Shown here: positions 11,101 to 22,700 of the stretch, piece by piece | Layout of the letters: the number at the start of each line of letters is the position of its first letter | Numbering within the stretch: position 1 is the first letter of the stretch | From: Nipponacmea schrenckii | Taxonomy: Eukaryota; Mollusca; Gastropoda; Lottiidae | Assembly (NCBI GenBank): GCA_030562195.1 | Contig: CM060201.1 | Location: forward strand, 22,208,454-22,272,453 | Length of the DNA: 64,000 nucleotides | Reading direction: 5' to 3' | Program-made: the position numbers and the translations under genes | Notes under the pieces: model-generated | Databases searched by the model: none | What the model saw: the letters and a program-made list of their open reading frames with translations, nothing else | What the model was told of the DNA's origin: nothing

Positions 11101-13274
11101 GATAAGATTACTCACCTGGTATAGAGATAGATAAAGCATCCAGAGTAAGGTGAAGGACACGACATCGCGACCTCCCTTTGATATCATACAGAATAACGAG
11201 ATTACTATACCACCTAGACACAGTAGATCCATCCCTGTCTCTATGTCTAGTCCTAGTTTAGGTGTTAGTTTTAATAATGTTGGTTGTCCATCTAGTAACT
11301 CCTGCCATGAGTTCGCTTCTAAAATATAAATGAAATGAAAATGGAGTTTTACATCCTACTCTTCTACACATAATAGGCTAATGGAGATGGGTTCGTTGAC
11401 TGGTGGAAATTAAATGAATGAATGGAGTTTTACATCCTACTCTTCTACACCTAATAGGCTAATGGAGATGGGTTAGTTGACTGGTGGAAATGAAAATGTT
11501 ATGAAGCATCCTAATGGGCTAATGAAGATAGGGTTTTACTATACACGACACCAATGTACAATCCCACTACATTGACCCTCAGTATATTGACCCTTTAAAA
11601 ATCCAGTTTTATATACTACTATAGAGGTATTTCAACATGTTTTGAGTGACTGTAGCAAAGTTTAGAAAACGTAAAGAACCTCTGCAATATCTGATATGAT
11701 AATGAAATATCTTGTACATACCTGTATTTATTTTCAGTTCTGCTGGTATAACTCCATTATTACCATATAGCCCTATAATAAATACAATATTCTCAATCAA
11801 TGATTTTATTCTATAATTACAATTGAGTTACAGGACATACTGGAACTCTCTTTTAGAAGTAGATGGAACATTAGATAAATAAGACCACTATTATAGATAT
11901 ACCGGTACTACTTCTCTTTAATATTTATTAAGGATTAATGTGAAGTAGTATATCTATAATAGTGGTCTTATTTATCTAATGTATTGCCTTTTATAAGTAT
12001 ATCACCCACACAAACAGTGGCAGTATGTATTGGTATATTTCTCTCCTCTAATTAAATAATAAGGAAACCTGTGAAATCATTAATTAGTTTGTGTCATGTT
12101 TTTATAAACAGAAGAAATATTCTAATTAATCTCTTAGATGATTAATCACTGATTAATTAAGAAGATTTGATCATCTATTGACTACTGTCTAAACTTGGAT
12201 TATTCTTTCCATCCATTTTTTATTTATGCAATGATTTTTACTGACTTTGTCAAAATACATTTTATCTCATTGCCAGGTTTATCAGTATTTTGACAATGGT
12301 TAACTGGATTTCAAATCTTTTAATGGGTTCACTGATTAGTTAATTCCGAATTCTAATCTCGATGACCTTGTATAAGTCATCTTCACTCATAATTCCAGTC
12401 CACCCAGCTGTAAATGGGTACGGATTATCCGGGAAAGATCAATGCCAAGAGGTTTGGTCAAGGACCAGCTGGTAGAAAGTATCCCTGTCACGGTGGACTT
12501 GTGAACCTAAGTTGTTATCCTTGTAAAATATAGTTGTTTCTTTCTTTTTTTTTTAAGATTAAAAGTTCAAGGTTATTCTTTGTATCTTAGGCTGTACAGG
12601 AACCAATAATTCACTAACAAAAAAAGGTTTTATAAGTTTGCCCTGAGAAAAAAATCCTGTTATTAGAATATTCATAGTTTATGTTATATTTGATTTATAA
12701 TAACAATATTTTCTATTCCGACTTAATTAACTTTTATAGATTTTCCGAGGAAAATAATGAGATTGATATATTGTTTGATCATATGTTTCCTCAATAGAAA
12801 TTCAATCAGTAAAACCTTCCAAAAATATCAGTTTATAAAGCTCTTAAGTATGAAAATTTGCATATTGTGGACATATGTTGCTAAACAAAGCATTTATGAT
12901 GTTGGGCCTAGTTTAGGTAAAAGTACAAATTTGAAGGAATTAAAATTTGAAAACACATGCACATTCAAAAAAATTGAACAAAAGCATTGATCTTTTTTGT
13001 TTTTGCACAAAATATTTTATGATTTATCAAATGCTCATGGTCATGACCTGTAACCGAAAAGAACCAAATTGCATGCAACTGCAGAATTCCAGAAAAGTCT
13101 AGTTTCTAATAGAAAAATGCTTAAAATAAAACTATCAGAAATCGGTGCCAAATATTAAAAAAACATCTGTGAAGAATTACCTGGAATCTGAATGTACAGC
13201 GACGCAAAAGCGAACAAATATATTACAGACATGCACCAGAGAAAGACATCTCGAGTTTTTTGCACGTCCGTCAT
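8113..13274 (-). CDS. LMF2: Lipase maturation factor 2-like, N-terminal part only
   Basis: An ER multi-pass membrane protein of the lipase maturation factor family. Exons on the minus strand, all phase-consistent: 13181-13274 (ATG at 13274), 11722-11772, 11116-11318, 9513-9541 (a 29-nt exon), 8497-8725, 8113-8265; together 253 codons. Recognisable family blocks are [11 protein letters not shown] near residue 30, [61 protein letters not shown] and CIPTPLAWF. Several hydrophobic membrane segments are evident. Family members are about 550-700 residues, so the C-terminal half is missing. The last exon ends at a good donor (GCGCAG|gtcagt), but no further exon is visible down to 7623 or in 1-4000. 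The remaining exons may lie beyond the window with the ROCO gene nested in an intron, or the locus may be broken. It is divergent from NCAPH2. Confidence 0.88.
8750..9050. repeat. Family D inverted-repeat element (MITE-like)
   Basis: The arms 'ttcctgcaaatccactaaaa' and 'agttttagaggaatttcagg' are near-complementary, with TTTGATGACGTCA/TGACGTCATCAAA inside, so the element can fold into a long hairpin. Related copies are at 23290-23575 and 36885-37075; all end with 'atcagtgtccctgatacaca' or a close variant. It lies in the LMF2 intron between 8725 and 9513. Confidence 0.7.
9557..9690. repeat. 32-bp minisatellite, 4 copies
   Basis: Four nearly identical tandem copies of a 32-bp unit beginning TTTAAATATATAAACTTGGA and ending in GGGACAGGTTCG. 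They lie immediately upstream (in LMF2 sense) of the 29-nt exon 9513-9541. Confidence 0.95.
9995..10250. repeat. Family C hairpin element with nested insertion
   Basis: A family C element (AAACTTAACTTCAATAAAAT, CTGATTGGATAA, GATTGACCAATCA) is interrupted at about 10113 by a roughly 85-bp unrelated block (GGCCTGAAGAAGACAAGAGA .. GAAACGTCGCG). The family C sequence appears to resume at about 10200 (ATCATAGGGAGTTAAGTTTT), which indicates insertion of one element into another. Confidence 0.55.
10440..10860. repeat. G-rich degenerate tandem repeat
   Basis: Three imperfect copies of about 150 bp share 'tagtttgtttagg', 'gaggagagggtgg' and 'aggggcaagctacacaa', and end in a G-run near 10820-10840. 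Strand asymmetry (G-rich on plus) gives spurious open frames on both strands. It is intronic to LMF2. Confidence 0.65.
11335..11545 (-). repeat. SINE family A tail fragments
   Basis: Two or three consecutive reverse copies of the SINE A tail (GGAGTTTTACATCCTACTCT .. TAATAGGCTAATGGAGATGG) lie just upstream, in LMF2 sense, of exon 11116-11318. Confidence 0.75.
11868..11982. repeat. Palindromic element, 34-bp perfect arms
   Basis: The left arm 11868-11901 (ACATTAGATAAATAAGACCA..) is exactly complementary to the right arm 11949-11982. A 47-bp centre itself holds TACTACTTC/GAAGTAGTA. A related fragment (AAGATAAATAAGACTACAAT) is at about 39808-39845 in TOP3B. It is probably a small hairpin MITE. 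Confidence 0.85.
12330..12560 (+). repeat. SINE family B copy (5'-truncated)
   Basis: Matches the body and tail of the full copy at 14745-15055: 'ttcactcataattccagtcc', 'gtaaatgggtacggattatc', 'aatgccaagaggtttgg', 'gttatccttgtaaaatatag', ending in a T-rich tail (12540-12556). It is intronic to LMF2, antisense to it. Confidence 0.85.
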
Positions 13275-13773
13275 GGTTATTGTCTTTGTGTGGATTTAAA
13301 TCACTATTTAGAAATATTTCGGGAAACACCGGTACGTTTTCACACCCAATAACTCAGTCAGTACTCGGAAGTTATTACGAATCGAGCAAAAATATAGTTC
13401 TAAAAAAATATATATGTAATTTTCTAACTTTATATTTCTAACTATTTGAAAAAAGAATTAATTGTATCAGATCTATTTTAAGTCAAAATTGAAAATTAAT
13501 TCGAAAGCAAAAACGAAATCAAGAAAAATTAAAAATTGGCATCAGCGTATGGATATGTTCATTGAGAAATCTAGGTCAAGGTGACGTCATTGTGTATTTT
13601 GATTGGTCAATATTTTATTTACAGGGGAATTTTCAGCCAATCACCAGCTAGGAATTCTTTAGCTTTGATGATGGCGCGCTCTTTCTAATGTTGACATTTT
13701 GAACAGAATTTCCCTTTTGATCAAAAATTGCCATTTGACAAAAATCAGCAACGTCTTTTGAGAATTCGACAAA
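13275..13773. promoter_or_regulatory. Bidirectional promoter region LMF2/NCAPH2
   Basis: A total of 499 bp separates the LMF2 ATG (minus, 13274) from the NCAPH2 ATG (plus, 13774). A palindromic CRE word TGACGTCA lies at 13582-13589, an inverted CCAAT box (ATTGG) at 13602-13606 and a forward CCAAT at 13637-13641, with no TATA box obvious between them. Spaced opposing CCAAT boxes are typical of housekeeping bidirectional promoters. The promoter assignment is inference from position and motifs. Confidence 0.6.
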
Positions 13774-16700
13774 ATGACAGGGTAAGTAAACATTGCCTGA
13801 GATAAGAAAAACTTACTGACTTGGTAAAGAGATGGACAAACACACAGGATGTTCATGAGTATTGGAACTTACAGGTTGTTTTTGATGGGGGTGGGGCAAT
13901 ACAGTACAACCTGTTTATAGCGGCCATATCTTCAGTATTACATGAAACGTTTCTATGCATCATATTATTGTCAAAAATCTCAATTTTATCTGATGTTATT
14001 CTAGTTTCTTTGAATCAAAACCTAGATTAAAGATAAAACCCGTTTAAAATTCTGATTTGTATTTGATTGACCTTGTTATTTCAGAGGCAGCCACAATGAA
14101 TTGGAGGACAGATTTGGCTATCTATTACAACCAATACGAGATTTAGCCAAGTCTTGGGAAGTAGACATTGCCAGCTATCTTACAGATTATTTAGATGAGG
14201 TAAGGTAAACTTGAGATTATTTTTCACACCTCAGCAAGTTTAACTTTTGTTTCATTTCATTAGTCAGCCTCTATAAATGAAGAGCTGTAGAGTTGAAGAC
14301 TACTATCACAAACCAGTCTCTCATCAGTACCGGTATGCAAAGGCTCTGTCAAAATTTCCCTCACTGCACACAGCATGGATTTGCTTATCCTCACTAGCCC
14401 ATCAACTGGAGAAATATAAGACAACACCAAATTTTGTTACAAGTAAATGTAACATAAACATTTTCTGAAAGCTCTTTACTTATCTGATTTTAAAACCCCA
14501 GCTAAACTTTGATTTTATTTCTAATTATTAAGCTGGATAAAGTAACAATTACATTTGACGATGGTAAAACTACCATGAATTTTGCTGAGGCAGCTCTTTT
14601 GATTCAAGGATCAGCCTGTGTTTATAGTAAAAAGGTAAAAACAAATTCATTCAGGGCAAAGTTCAAATGAATATACACCATTGATTTGTCAAAACAATTA
14701 AGTGTTTATATGAAGAGGTCAAGGTCATTTAGCTTAATCTGTTGTGAGGTTCTATAGCACAGCGGTTAGAGTGTTATTTCGTTATGTCATGACATCATTA
14801 ATTTCATTTGCTTTGATATGTTGGAAACGTCGGTCATGAGTTCTTATCTCGAACGGAGTGTGAAAGTCCGATGACCTTGAATAAGTTATCTTCACTCATA
14901 ATTCCAGTCCAACCAGCTGTAAATGGGTACGGATAATCCGGGAAAGATCAATGCCAAGAGGTTTGGCCAAGGACCAGCTGGTAGAAAGGATCCCTGTCAC
15001 AGCAGACTTATGAACCTAAGTTGTTATCCTTGTAAAATATAGATGTTTCTGTAGTGTCTCAGAATTAGAGGTTTAATATCATATAAAAAAAGGCCAAACA
15101 CACCTGTAGAAAAGTAGGGTGTAAAACTCCAGTTCTCATCAATGTAAGATATTCTATTTGTAGGTAGAAAATCTGTACAGTTTAGTTTACCAAGTCATGG
15201 ACGTAATATCCAATAAAAAGTGAGTATTCTCATTCTTAAATTAGTTTTTATTTCTGACCTATTGTTTTTATTTAACCAATTGTTTTAATTTTCTTTTTTA
15301 ATTTAAAATTTTTTTTAATCCTAACGTTTGTTTTATAGAAATAAAGGAAAGAAGAACAATCAGAACCAAGATGGCGGAGATGGCGATAATTTTCATGATG
15401 ATGACGATGATGATGAGGTATTTACAAATTTATAACTTTTCCTCTTTCCACCATTTTTTAAAACTAATTTATTATTGAGGTGATGTTTGGTAACCAATAA
15501 GACTGGTTTATGTAAAGTAGGTTGGTTTAGTAACCCTTTCAACCCTATAAGCCGGTATACAGGCTTATCCTTATATGATATATACCCTAGAAGCCAGTAA
15601 ACCGGCTGTTGTCAAGTGACGTCATACAATGTTAACGTCATACAAATTAAGAAATATTGCTTGGAGCTCAGGGTATATGACGTCCTATCTAAATTACACT
15701 CAGGGTTCAAAGGGTTAAGGTGATAAAAACTTCATTAAACCAAAATCTAGAGACTAGTTCCTCAATTTACAACTAAGTGTTTATAAAAATCAAACATACT
15801 GCCCCTTTAAGTCATCATTTTTTTTCACATTGATTTTACAATTGCTGTTTTTTTTTTCAGTTCCTGTCACTAGATGATTTTCCTGTGGGTAAAAACATCA
15901 CAATGAGGGAAGGGGACAAGGTAAGACGAAAAAATTTCTACGGGATTTTACTGAGGACTTAACACATAAAATCTTATACAGATATTTCAATTCCTAGATT
16001 CGAAAGGATACTGCACAATATTTTTTTTTCATTGAACTAATACATTTTTTGTATGTTTAATTTCTAGACGATATTACCGGTAAAAAGGACCCCCCTGGCT
16101 ATTATACCCCTGGGTAATGCAGAACGGGGTCAGAATCCATTATTAAGGTCAGTTTAGTTTATTTAACCTCTCCAGGGACCTCATTTATAAAGATAAAAAC
16201 CTAACATGATTTTAGTATTCTAGTTATCTGATTGGTCAATCACTGAAATCGATTTTCAAATTTGATTTGTTATTTAATAAGATTTCAGTATTTCTTATAA
16301 TTTGATTTTATCTGAGTCAAGGTTTGTCAACTCGATATCCTATTCAGAGAGTCCACAAAACTAATAATGTTTATATGGTATTTAGGTTGACATCATTCGC
16401 AAAGAGTCCATATATCTCATGATAATTTTGGGTTCAAATTGACAACCCTTTATAGAGAGTCTACATAGCTAAAAATATTTATTTTATATATTTTTCAGTA
16501 AAAAAGGAGAAGTATTGGGAAGTCGGGATGATTTTAAAATGAACACCTGCCACATCCATAAAACAGGAGCCATGTTACTGGATGTTAGTTACATGAATTT
16601 ATTGACGATATCTTTACGTCTGCCTGCCACTAGTAAGTCATTTCTTATCTCAGATACAGAACACTTCTGTTCAGTAAGTTCTTACGTCCTGGGCCTGCCA

Positions 16701-19700
16701 CTGAGTAAATTCTAATCAATGATCTATTAAAGTTCTTACGTCCTGATGAGGATTGTGTATCTGAAACATGTCAAAGCACCGTGAGATAAACTCTAGTCAA
16801 TGATCTAACTTAAAGTTCACTGTCCTGATACGGATTGTGTATCTGAAACATGTCAAAGCACCGTGAGATAAACTCTAGTCAATGATCTAACTTAAAGTTC
16901 ACTGTCCTGATGAGGATTGTGTTTTCAAAACATGCCAAGTCAGCATGAGATGAGATCTAGTCAATGAATTAACGTAAAATTCAAAACTATCTGTCCTGAT
17001 AAAGGATTGTGTTTCCAAAACATGCCAAGTCAGCATGAGATAAATTTCAAGTCAATTACCCTGTTTCCAAAATTAGTTTTCCTGATAAGGATTGTGTTTC
17101 AAAAACATGCATTGGTATTAGTATTAAATGAAAGATATTTCTTAGACTAGCTATCCTGATGAGGATTATGTTTCCAAAACACAGTCCTATACTGGAAAAT
17201 AAACCCCATTCCTAAAGTAATCGCCATTGATTGGATCCACATATTTTTAATTTCAGTTGAATTAGTAAACCACAGTTCTGATACGAGTAAACAGACTGAT
17301 ACCGTAGCAACAGAGTCAGGTGATCCACAAGGGCAGCAACTCTCTCAAACTGCAGGAATACAAGATGGTGGAGGGATAGAAGATCATGAATTACCTCCTA
17401 CAGACGTTTCCAGTAAGTTTTGGGTCCTGTATTTGAAAAAAATTTTGGGATAAAAGTTTTAAGGAAGTGTGAAAGTTCACATTGGAAAAATATCAGCTTA
17501 TGACAAAAGTGTTCATTGAATTTTGTAAAAGAAGTTTTCATATTGCTCTACTTTTGTTATCCCACAATTCCTTATTTAAAAAAGAAACATGTTGTACATG
17601 AAACACTTTGATTGGTTGAAATTGCTATGTTTGGAAAAGACTAAGTAGAAAACTACTTTGATTTCAATGTAGACTAAAAATATAAAAAAAAGGTAAAACA
17701 TTGTTACTTAGTTTAATGATCTGGCCCCTACCTTCCTTAAACCTCTTCTGAATTCTTCCATTTCCTGTAATTTTTGTTTCCTTTTGTGCTTTCTGATATT
17801 AACAGAAATGTATTTTGAACATTTCTTACAGTGGATGCTCCCCAGCTATTTGACAATGATCAAGATGAAAATTCCCCTCCCCCACAGCAACCAGAAGTGA
17901 GGGTAGGTAGAACAGTTTTGAATTCCCCTTTGACCTTTGGCTACTTCTCTTAGAAACTGAGAATAGATAACTGGCATCCACGTGCTTTTGTAGGTCTGAG
18001 GGACTGACATGGAAAAAGCGTCAAGTCATTTGGATGGGAAAATAAACAGAGGCTCTGTGTGCTACAGACTGTGTAAGTTAAAGATCCCTCGACAGTGGAA
18101 ATCGCAAAAAAATAGTAGCAAGCTGTATTTTCGTCTAGTTGGCAATAAGGTGATGTCTGTTTAAATACTCCTCAAGGTCAACTCTTTCTCACCTTTAACC
18201 TCCTGGTATCATACTAATGAAATAAAAGAGATCATATTTGTTAATATTATAGGATAGATTAAGACCAAGAAAAACTGTGGTAGAAAATGTCGTCCAGCGA
18301 AAACCAGTAAGTTTTTAAAGATTTTTTATTTAAGTAAACATTTATTGTGCATTGGATGGCAGTTCATTTAGTATGTAATGGACTTAGTGAGGTTTTACTG
18401 TAGTCTCTTTTTGAATATTTTCCATCTTATTTTGTAGCTGAGTGAACTATTTGTAGAATTAGATCCTTACAGTGTCTCGGAAAAACCTGATAAAAATATT
18501 GGAAGAGGTAGGTAGATTTCAGGAATTTTTTTCAATTAATAAGGTTTAGTGTTTGATTTTACCAGGTTTAGTAAACTGTTACTAGGGCTTAATTCACACT
18601 TGCTGGGGCTAGTTCCCCTTGGACCCCACCCTAACGACAAGGAGTAGAAACATCGCTCAGCCAACGACCATCTTTTGTTCAGAGAAAACGGATCCAAGTC
18701 AATATATTGATCTTATTTTGTGACATTTCCAGGTAAAATATTTAAAACCCCAGCAGAGTTAAAAGAAGAAGAAACATCCAAGAAACGAAAACGTCAAAAT
18801 TGTCCAAAAAAAACACGAGTTCCTATTTCAGTTTTTATACAGAATACATGTAAGAAACTTTTGAAATTCTTTTAAATGAAAAATTGAGATGGAATAGATA
18901 ATACTGATGTTTTCTGTGTCCCCAATACATAGAAAATCTCTATAATTTAGCATGGTACTTTGTGTATACAATTCTACCAGTGTCCCTGCTGCACGTCAAA
19001 ATTTAAAAACATCCTCACCTTCCCTTTAAAAAAAAGTTTAATTTGATCGCTGATCTTGGTAATTGGTGAAAGGTTAAATTAATATTTTTCATTTAGGTTT
19101 TTCCCATCATGAGAAATACACGAAAACACCCTTCAACGCTCCCACCTTCGCGGCTCTGGAAAACCAGTTCTGGAAGGAACATTTACGACGGAAAGAAATA
19201 TGGGCGAAAGAAAAAAAATTATTGGTTTGTATTTTAACAATATTATGTTTGTCCTTATCTTTTTGTTTATTTATGCAGACCTTGTTCATGTGTCAGCCAT
19301 ATTGAATCCAGAAGAAGGCTCATAAGACAAGCAAAAAAATGGTCTCCTATTTATTTTTAACGCTTCCTTCTCCCCAAAACATGGCATGAATAAGAGAACT
19401 GCATGAAAAAGCAATCAGAAACAAGATAAATGTTCTTAGAAAAATCTTAGAATCAATATTTGAGGTCTTTTTTGTACATTTTGATCAATAAAGGTATGTT
19501 GTCTCCACTTAAACACAAAATGTAAAGAAAATCAAAATCTCAAAGGAAATGAATGGCGTTTGACATCCTACTCTTCTGCACCTTACAGTCTAATGAAGAC
19601 AGGCATGCAGAGTGCAGCGAAGGAGAGACAGCCGCATTAGCCTACTCTGTTTGCGATTCCCAACTGTCGAGGGATCTCTAACGTACACGGCCTGTAGCCT

Positions 19701-22700
19701 CGGAATATTGTTCCATCTGTATGATTTGGCACTTTGCCCATTTCAGTCCCTCCGACCTACATCACTGACAAGGGGAAACGGGGCTAAAAAATCTGAAAGT
19801 TTAAAGAGAATCAGATAATTTTGAGATATTTTTCAGAGATCATTAAATTCAAAACAGTTAGAAGAATTTGAGAATGACCGAGAAGACATCGTACCTCATG
19901 GTAAACATAAAATTATTTCTAAATATAGTATATACATTTATATTAATATCACTTCCTTCTATAAACCTGATACACAAACTAGCGTTAAAAAAATAATCGT
20001 TGCCGGTAACACACGTTAATCTCATCCCGTAATAATATTATCATTGCCTGATTAATTAATCCCCCGATTAAGACGATAATTTGAACTAAGATGTTTGTCG
20101 AAGCATTTCATGCAGCTGAGGATTTCAGAGAGTCCACAGTGTAAAGACACTATTATATTTATACAGATAATGAATTTGGTTTAGAAAATGACGATGATGA
20201 AGGGTATGAGGCGCCACCTGTCATGGACGATCTGCCGCTTATAGACCCGTTAACCAATCGTAAGTTAGACTTCTGTACATTTTATCTCATTTCATTTGAA
20301 ATATATTTAGAATATGTAAAGCTTAGATATGCTGATATATTTTTTTAGACAGCAAAGTTTTGTAGTTAAGTGACCCTCAAGGAAATTGTAATCAATTATT
20401 TTTTTAGTAGAAAAAAGTCTCCGTCCCTACTGGAGTTTGACAAGTAGAGATCTTCAGACAACTGATCTATTTCAGTCTGTATCTCTACTGAAGTTTGACA
20501 AGTAGAGATCTTCAGACAACTGATCTATTTCAGTCTGTATCTCTACTGAAGTTTGACAAGTAGAGATCTTCAGACAACTGATCTATTTCAGCCTGTATCT
20601 CTACTGAAGTTTGACAAGTAGAGATCTTCAGACAACTGATCTATTTCAGCCTGTATCTCTACTGAAGTTTGACAAGTAGAGATCTTCAGACAACTGATCT
20701 ATTTCAGCCTGTATCTCTACTGAAGTTTGACAAGTAGAGATCTTCAGACAACTGATCTATTTCAGCCTGCATCTCTACTGAATTTGACAAGTAGAGATCT
20801 TCAGACAACTGATCTATTTCAGCCTGTATCTCTACTGAAGGTTGACAAGTAGAGATCTTCAGACAACTGATCTATTTCAGCCTGTATCTCTACTGAGTTT
20901 GACAAGTAGAGATCTTCAGACAACAGATCTATTTCAGCTGTATCTCTACTGAAGTTTGACAAGTAGAGATCTTCAGACAACTGATCTATTTCAGCTGTGT
21001 CTCTACTGAAGTTTGACAAGTAGAGATCTTCAGACAACTGATCTATTTCAGCCTGTGTCTCTACTGAAGTTTGACAAGTAGAGATCTTCAGACAACTGAT
21101 CTATTTCAGCCTGTATCTCTACTGAAGTTTGACAAGTAGAGATCTTCAGACAACTGATCTATTTCAGCCTGTGTCTCTACTGAAGTTTGACAAGTAGAGA
21201 TCTTCAGACAACTGATCTATTTCAGCCTGTGTCTCTACTGAAGTTTGACAAGTAGAGATCTTCAGACAACTGATCTATTTCAGCTTGTATCTCTACTGAA
21301 GTTTGACAAGTAGAGATCTTCAGACAACTGATCTATTTCAGCCTGTATCTGCTACTGAAGTTGACAAGTAGAGATCTTCAGACAACTGATCTATTTCAGC
21401 CTGAATCTCTACTGAAGGTGGACAAGTAGAGATCTTCAGACAACTGATCTATTTCAGCTTGTATCTCTACTGAAGGTTGACCATTTCTCTATAGTCAAGA
21501 GTAATATATTAATCTATGTAATTTTTTGTTGATATAGATGATTTTAGTATACAAAGAGATGAATTAACAAGTTATGAAGAACTAGCTAGACAGCATATTG
21601 TAAGTACAATCACTGTAAACTTTTTATAGTGTCCATTGTTATATGTATATTAGAGTTATGTCCCTCTAGGTAACAGGAAAAAAAAAAGATGGCCGCGCCC
21701 ATGATCAAGATGCATGCCGTTATGTTATAAATAAAGTTATGATTTAAATCCTATCTGTATATCTTCCACATCACCCTATACCGATAAACATTAAACTTTT
21801 TTTAATGCAACCTCTACCCCTAAGATGTTTCTAAGAATTATTTTTGTATGTTCTAGGAAAGGTTTATGGCATGCGGTAACAACTTTCATACGTCTGAAAT
21901 CGCTCAGAAAGTTGCAGAATGGGAAGAGAGAATATTACCTCGTTTAGAACAGGAGGTTTGTTGGGGTTTTATTTCTTGAATAAAAGTTTCCCTCATTACT
22001 CACTGCATGGCTTGGCTCCTCTTCATCAATTTAAACAGCATTGTTTCTCAAATATGTGTTTTAACCTGTATTAAATTGAAGCCCACTACACTTCGTTTAG
22101 TAGACGTGAAAATGGGAACAAAGTATCTATATAATGAATTGTTAGATTTGATTGTTTGAGATTTCCTAGAAAAATTCTAGGCAAAATTTGATTTGACAAT
22201 ATTTTTGAGCTGTAAATCTGGAATTACCTTCACTTGTATTACCATGGTATCAAGAAAGTATGACCAGTCGGATGTGGTTTTAGGATCATAATGCATGTGC
22301 AGAAAAGAAGGGCGTAAATGAAGTGATCAAAACGTCTCGAGACTAAAGTTTACTCAAAGTCAAGAGTGATAGAGAGTTACGAGGGGAAGGGCAGTAACTT
22401 GTGTCAATTTTTAACTGCTGATTTATTTTTGATTTTCAGGAGCAACGAGATCCATTTGATATTCATGTCTATGGGACTAAAATCCTGGATAATTTAACGC
22501 CGAAATCTAAAATTAAATTTGCTAAGATAGTCCAAGGTCACAGCGATTATGAAGTTTGTAGAATATTTTCTGCCTTATTGCAATTGGTGAGTAGACTTAT
22601 TAAATTTATGATCATCTGAAACTCTTACGTCATAGAAATAACAGACCTGAACCTAATTGGAGTCAATTAAATTAAAATGCCAGAATAAATCAGTCGAATG

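Noticed and set aside
13145..13441. 98-codon plus-strand ORF
   Set aside because: Antisense to the first LMF2 exon, whose minus reading ([13 protein letters not shown].. to SLYIQIPG) matches the family and splices in phase.
14755..14850. A tRNA gene
   Set aside because: A- and B-box-like words are present, but the fold is degenerate and the sequence is the head of a repeated SINE; the same applies to the heads at 40270, 48090 and 56055.
20819..21037. Minus ORF with repeated '[18 protein letters not shown]'
   Set aside because: Reads through the 58-bp satellite in an NCAPH2 intron.
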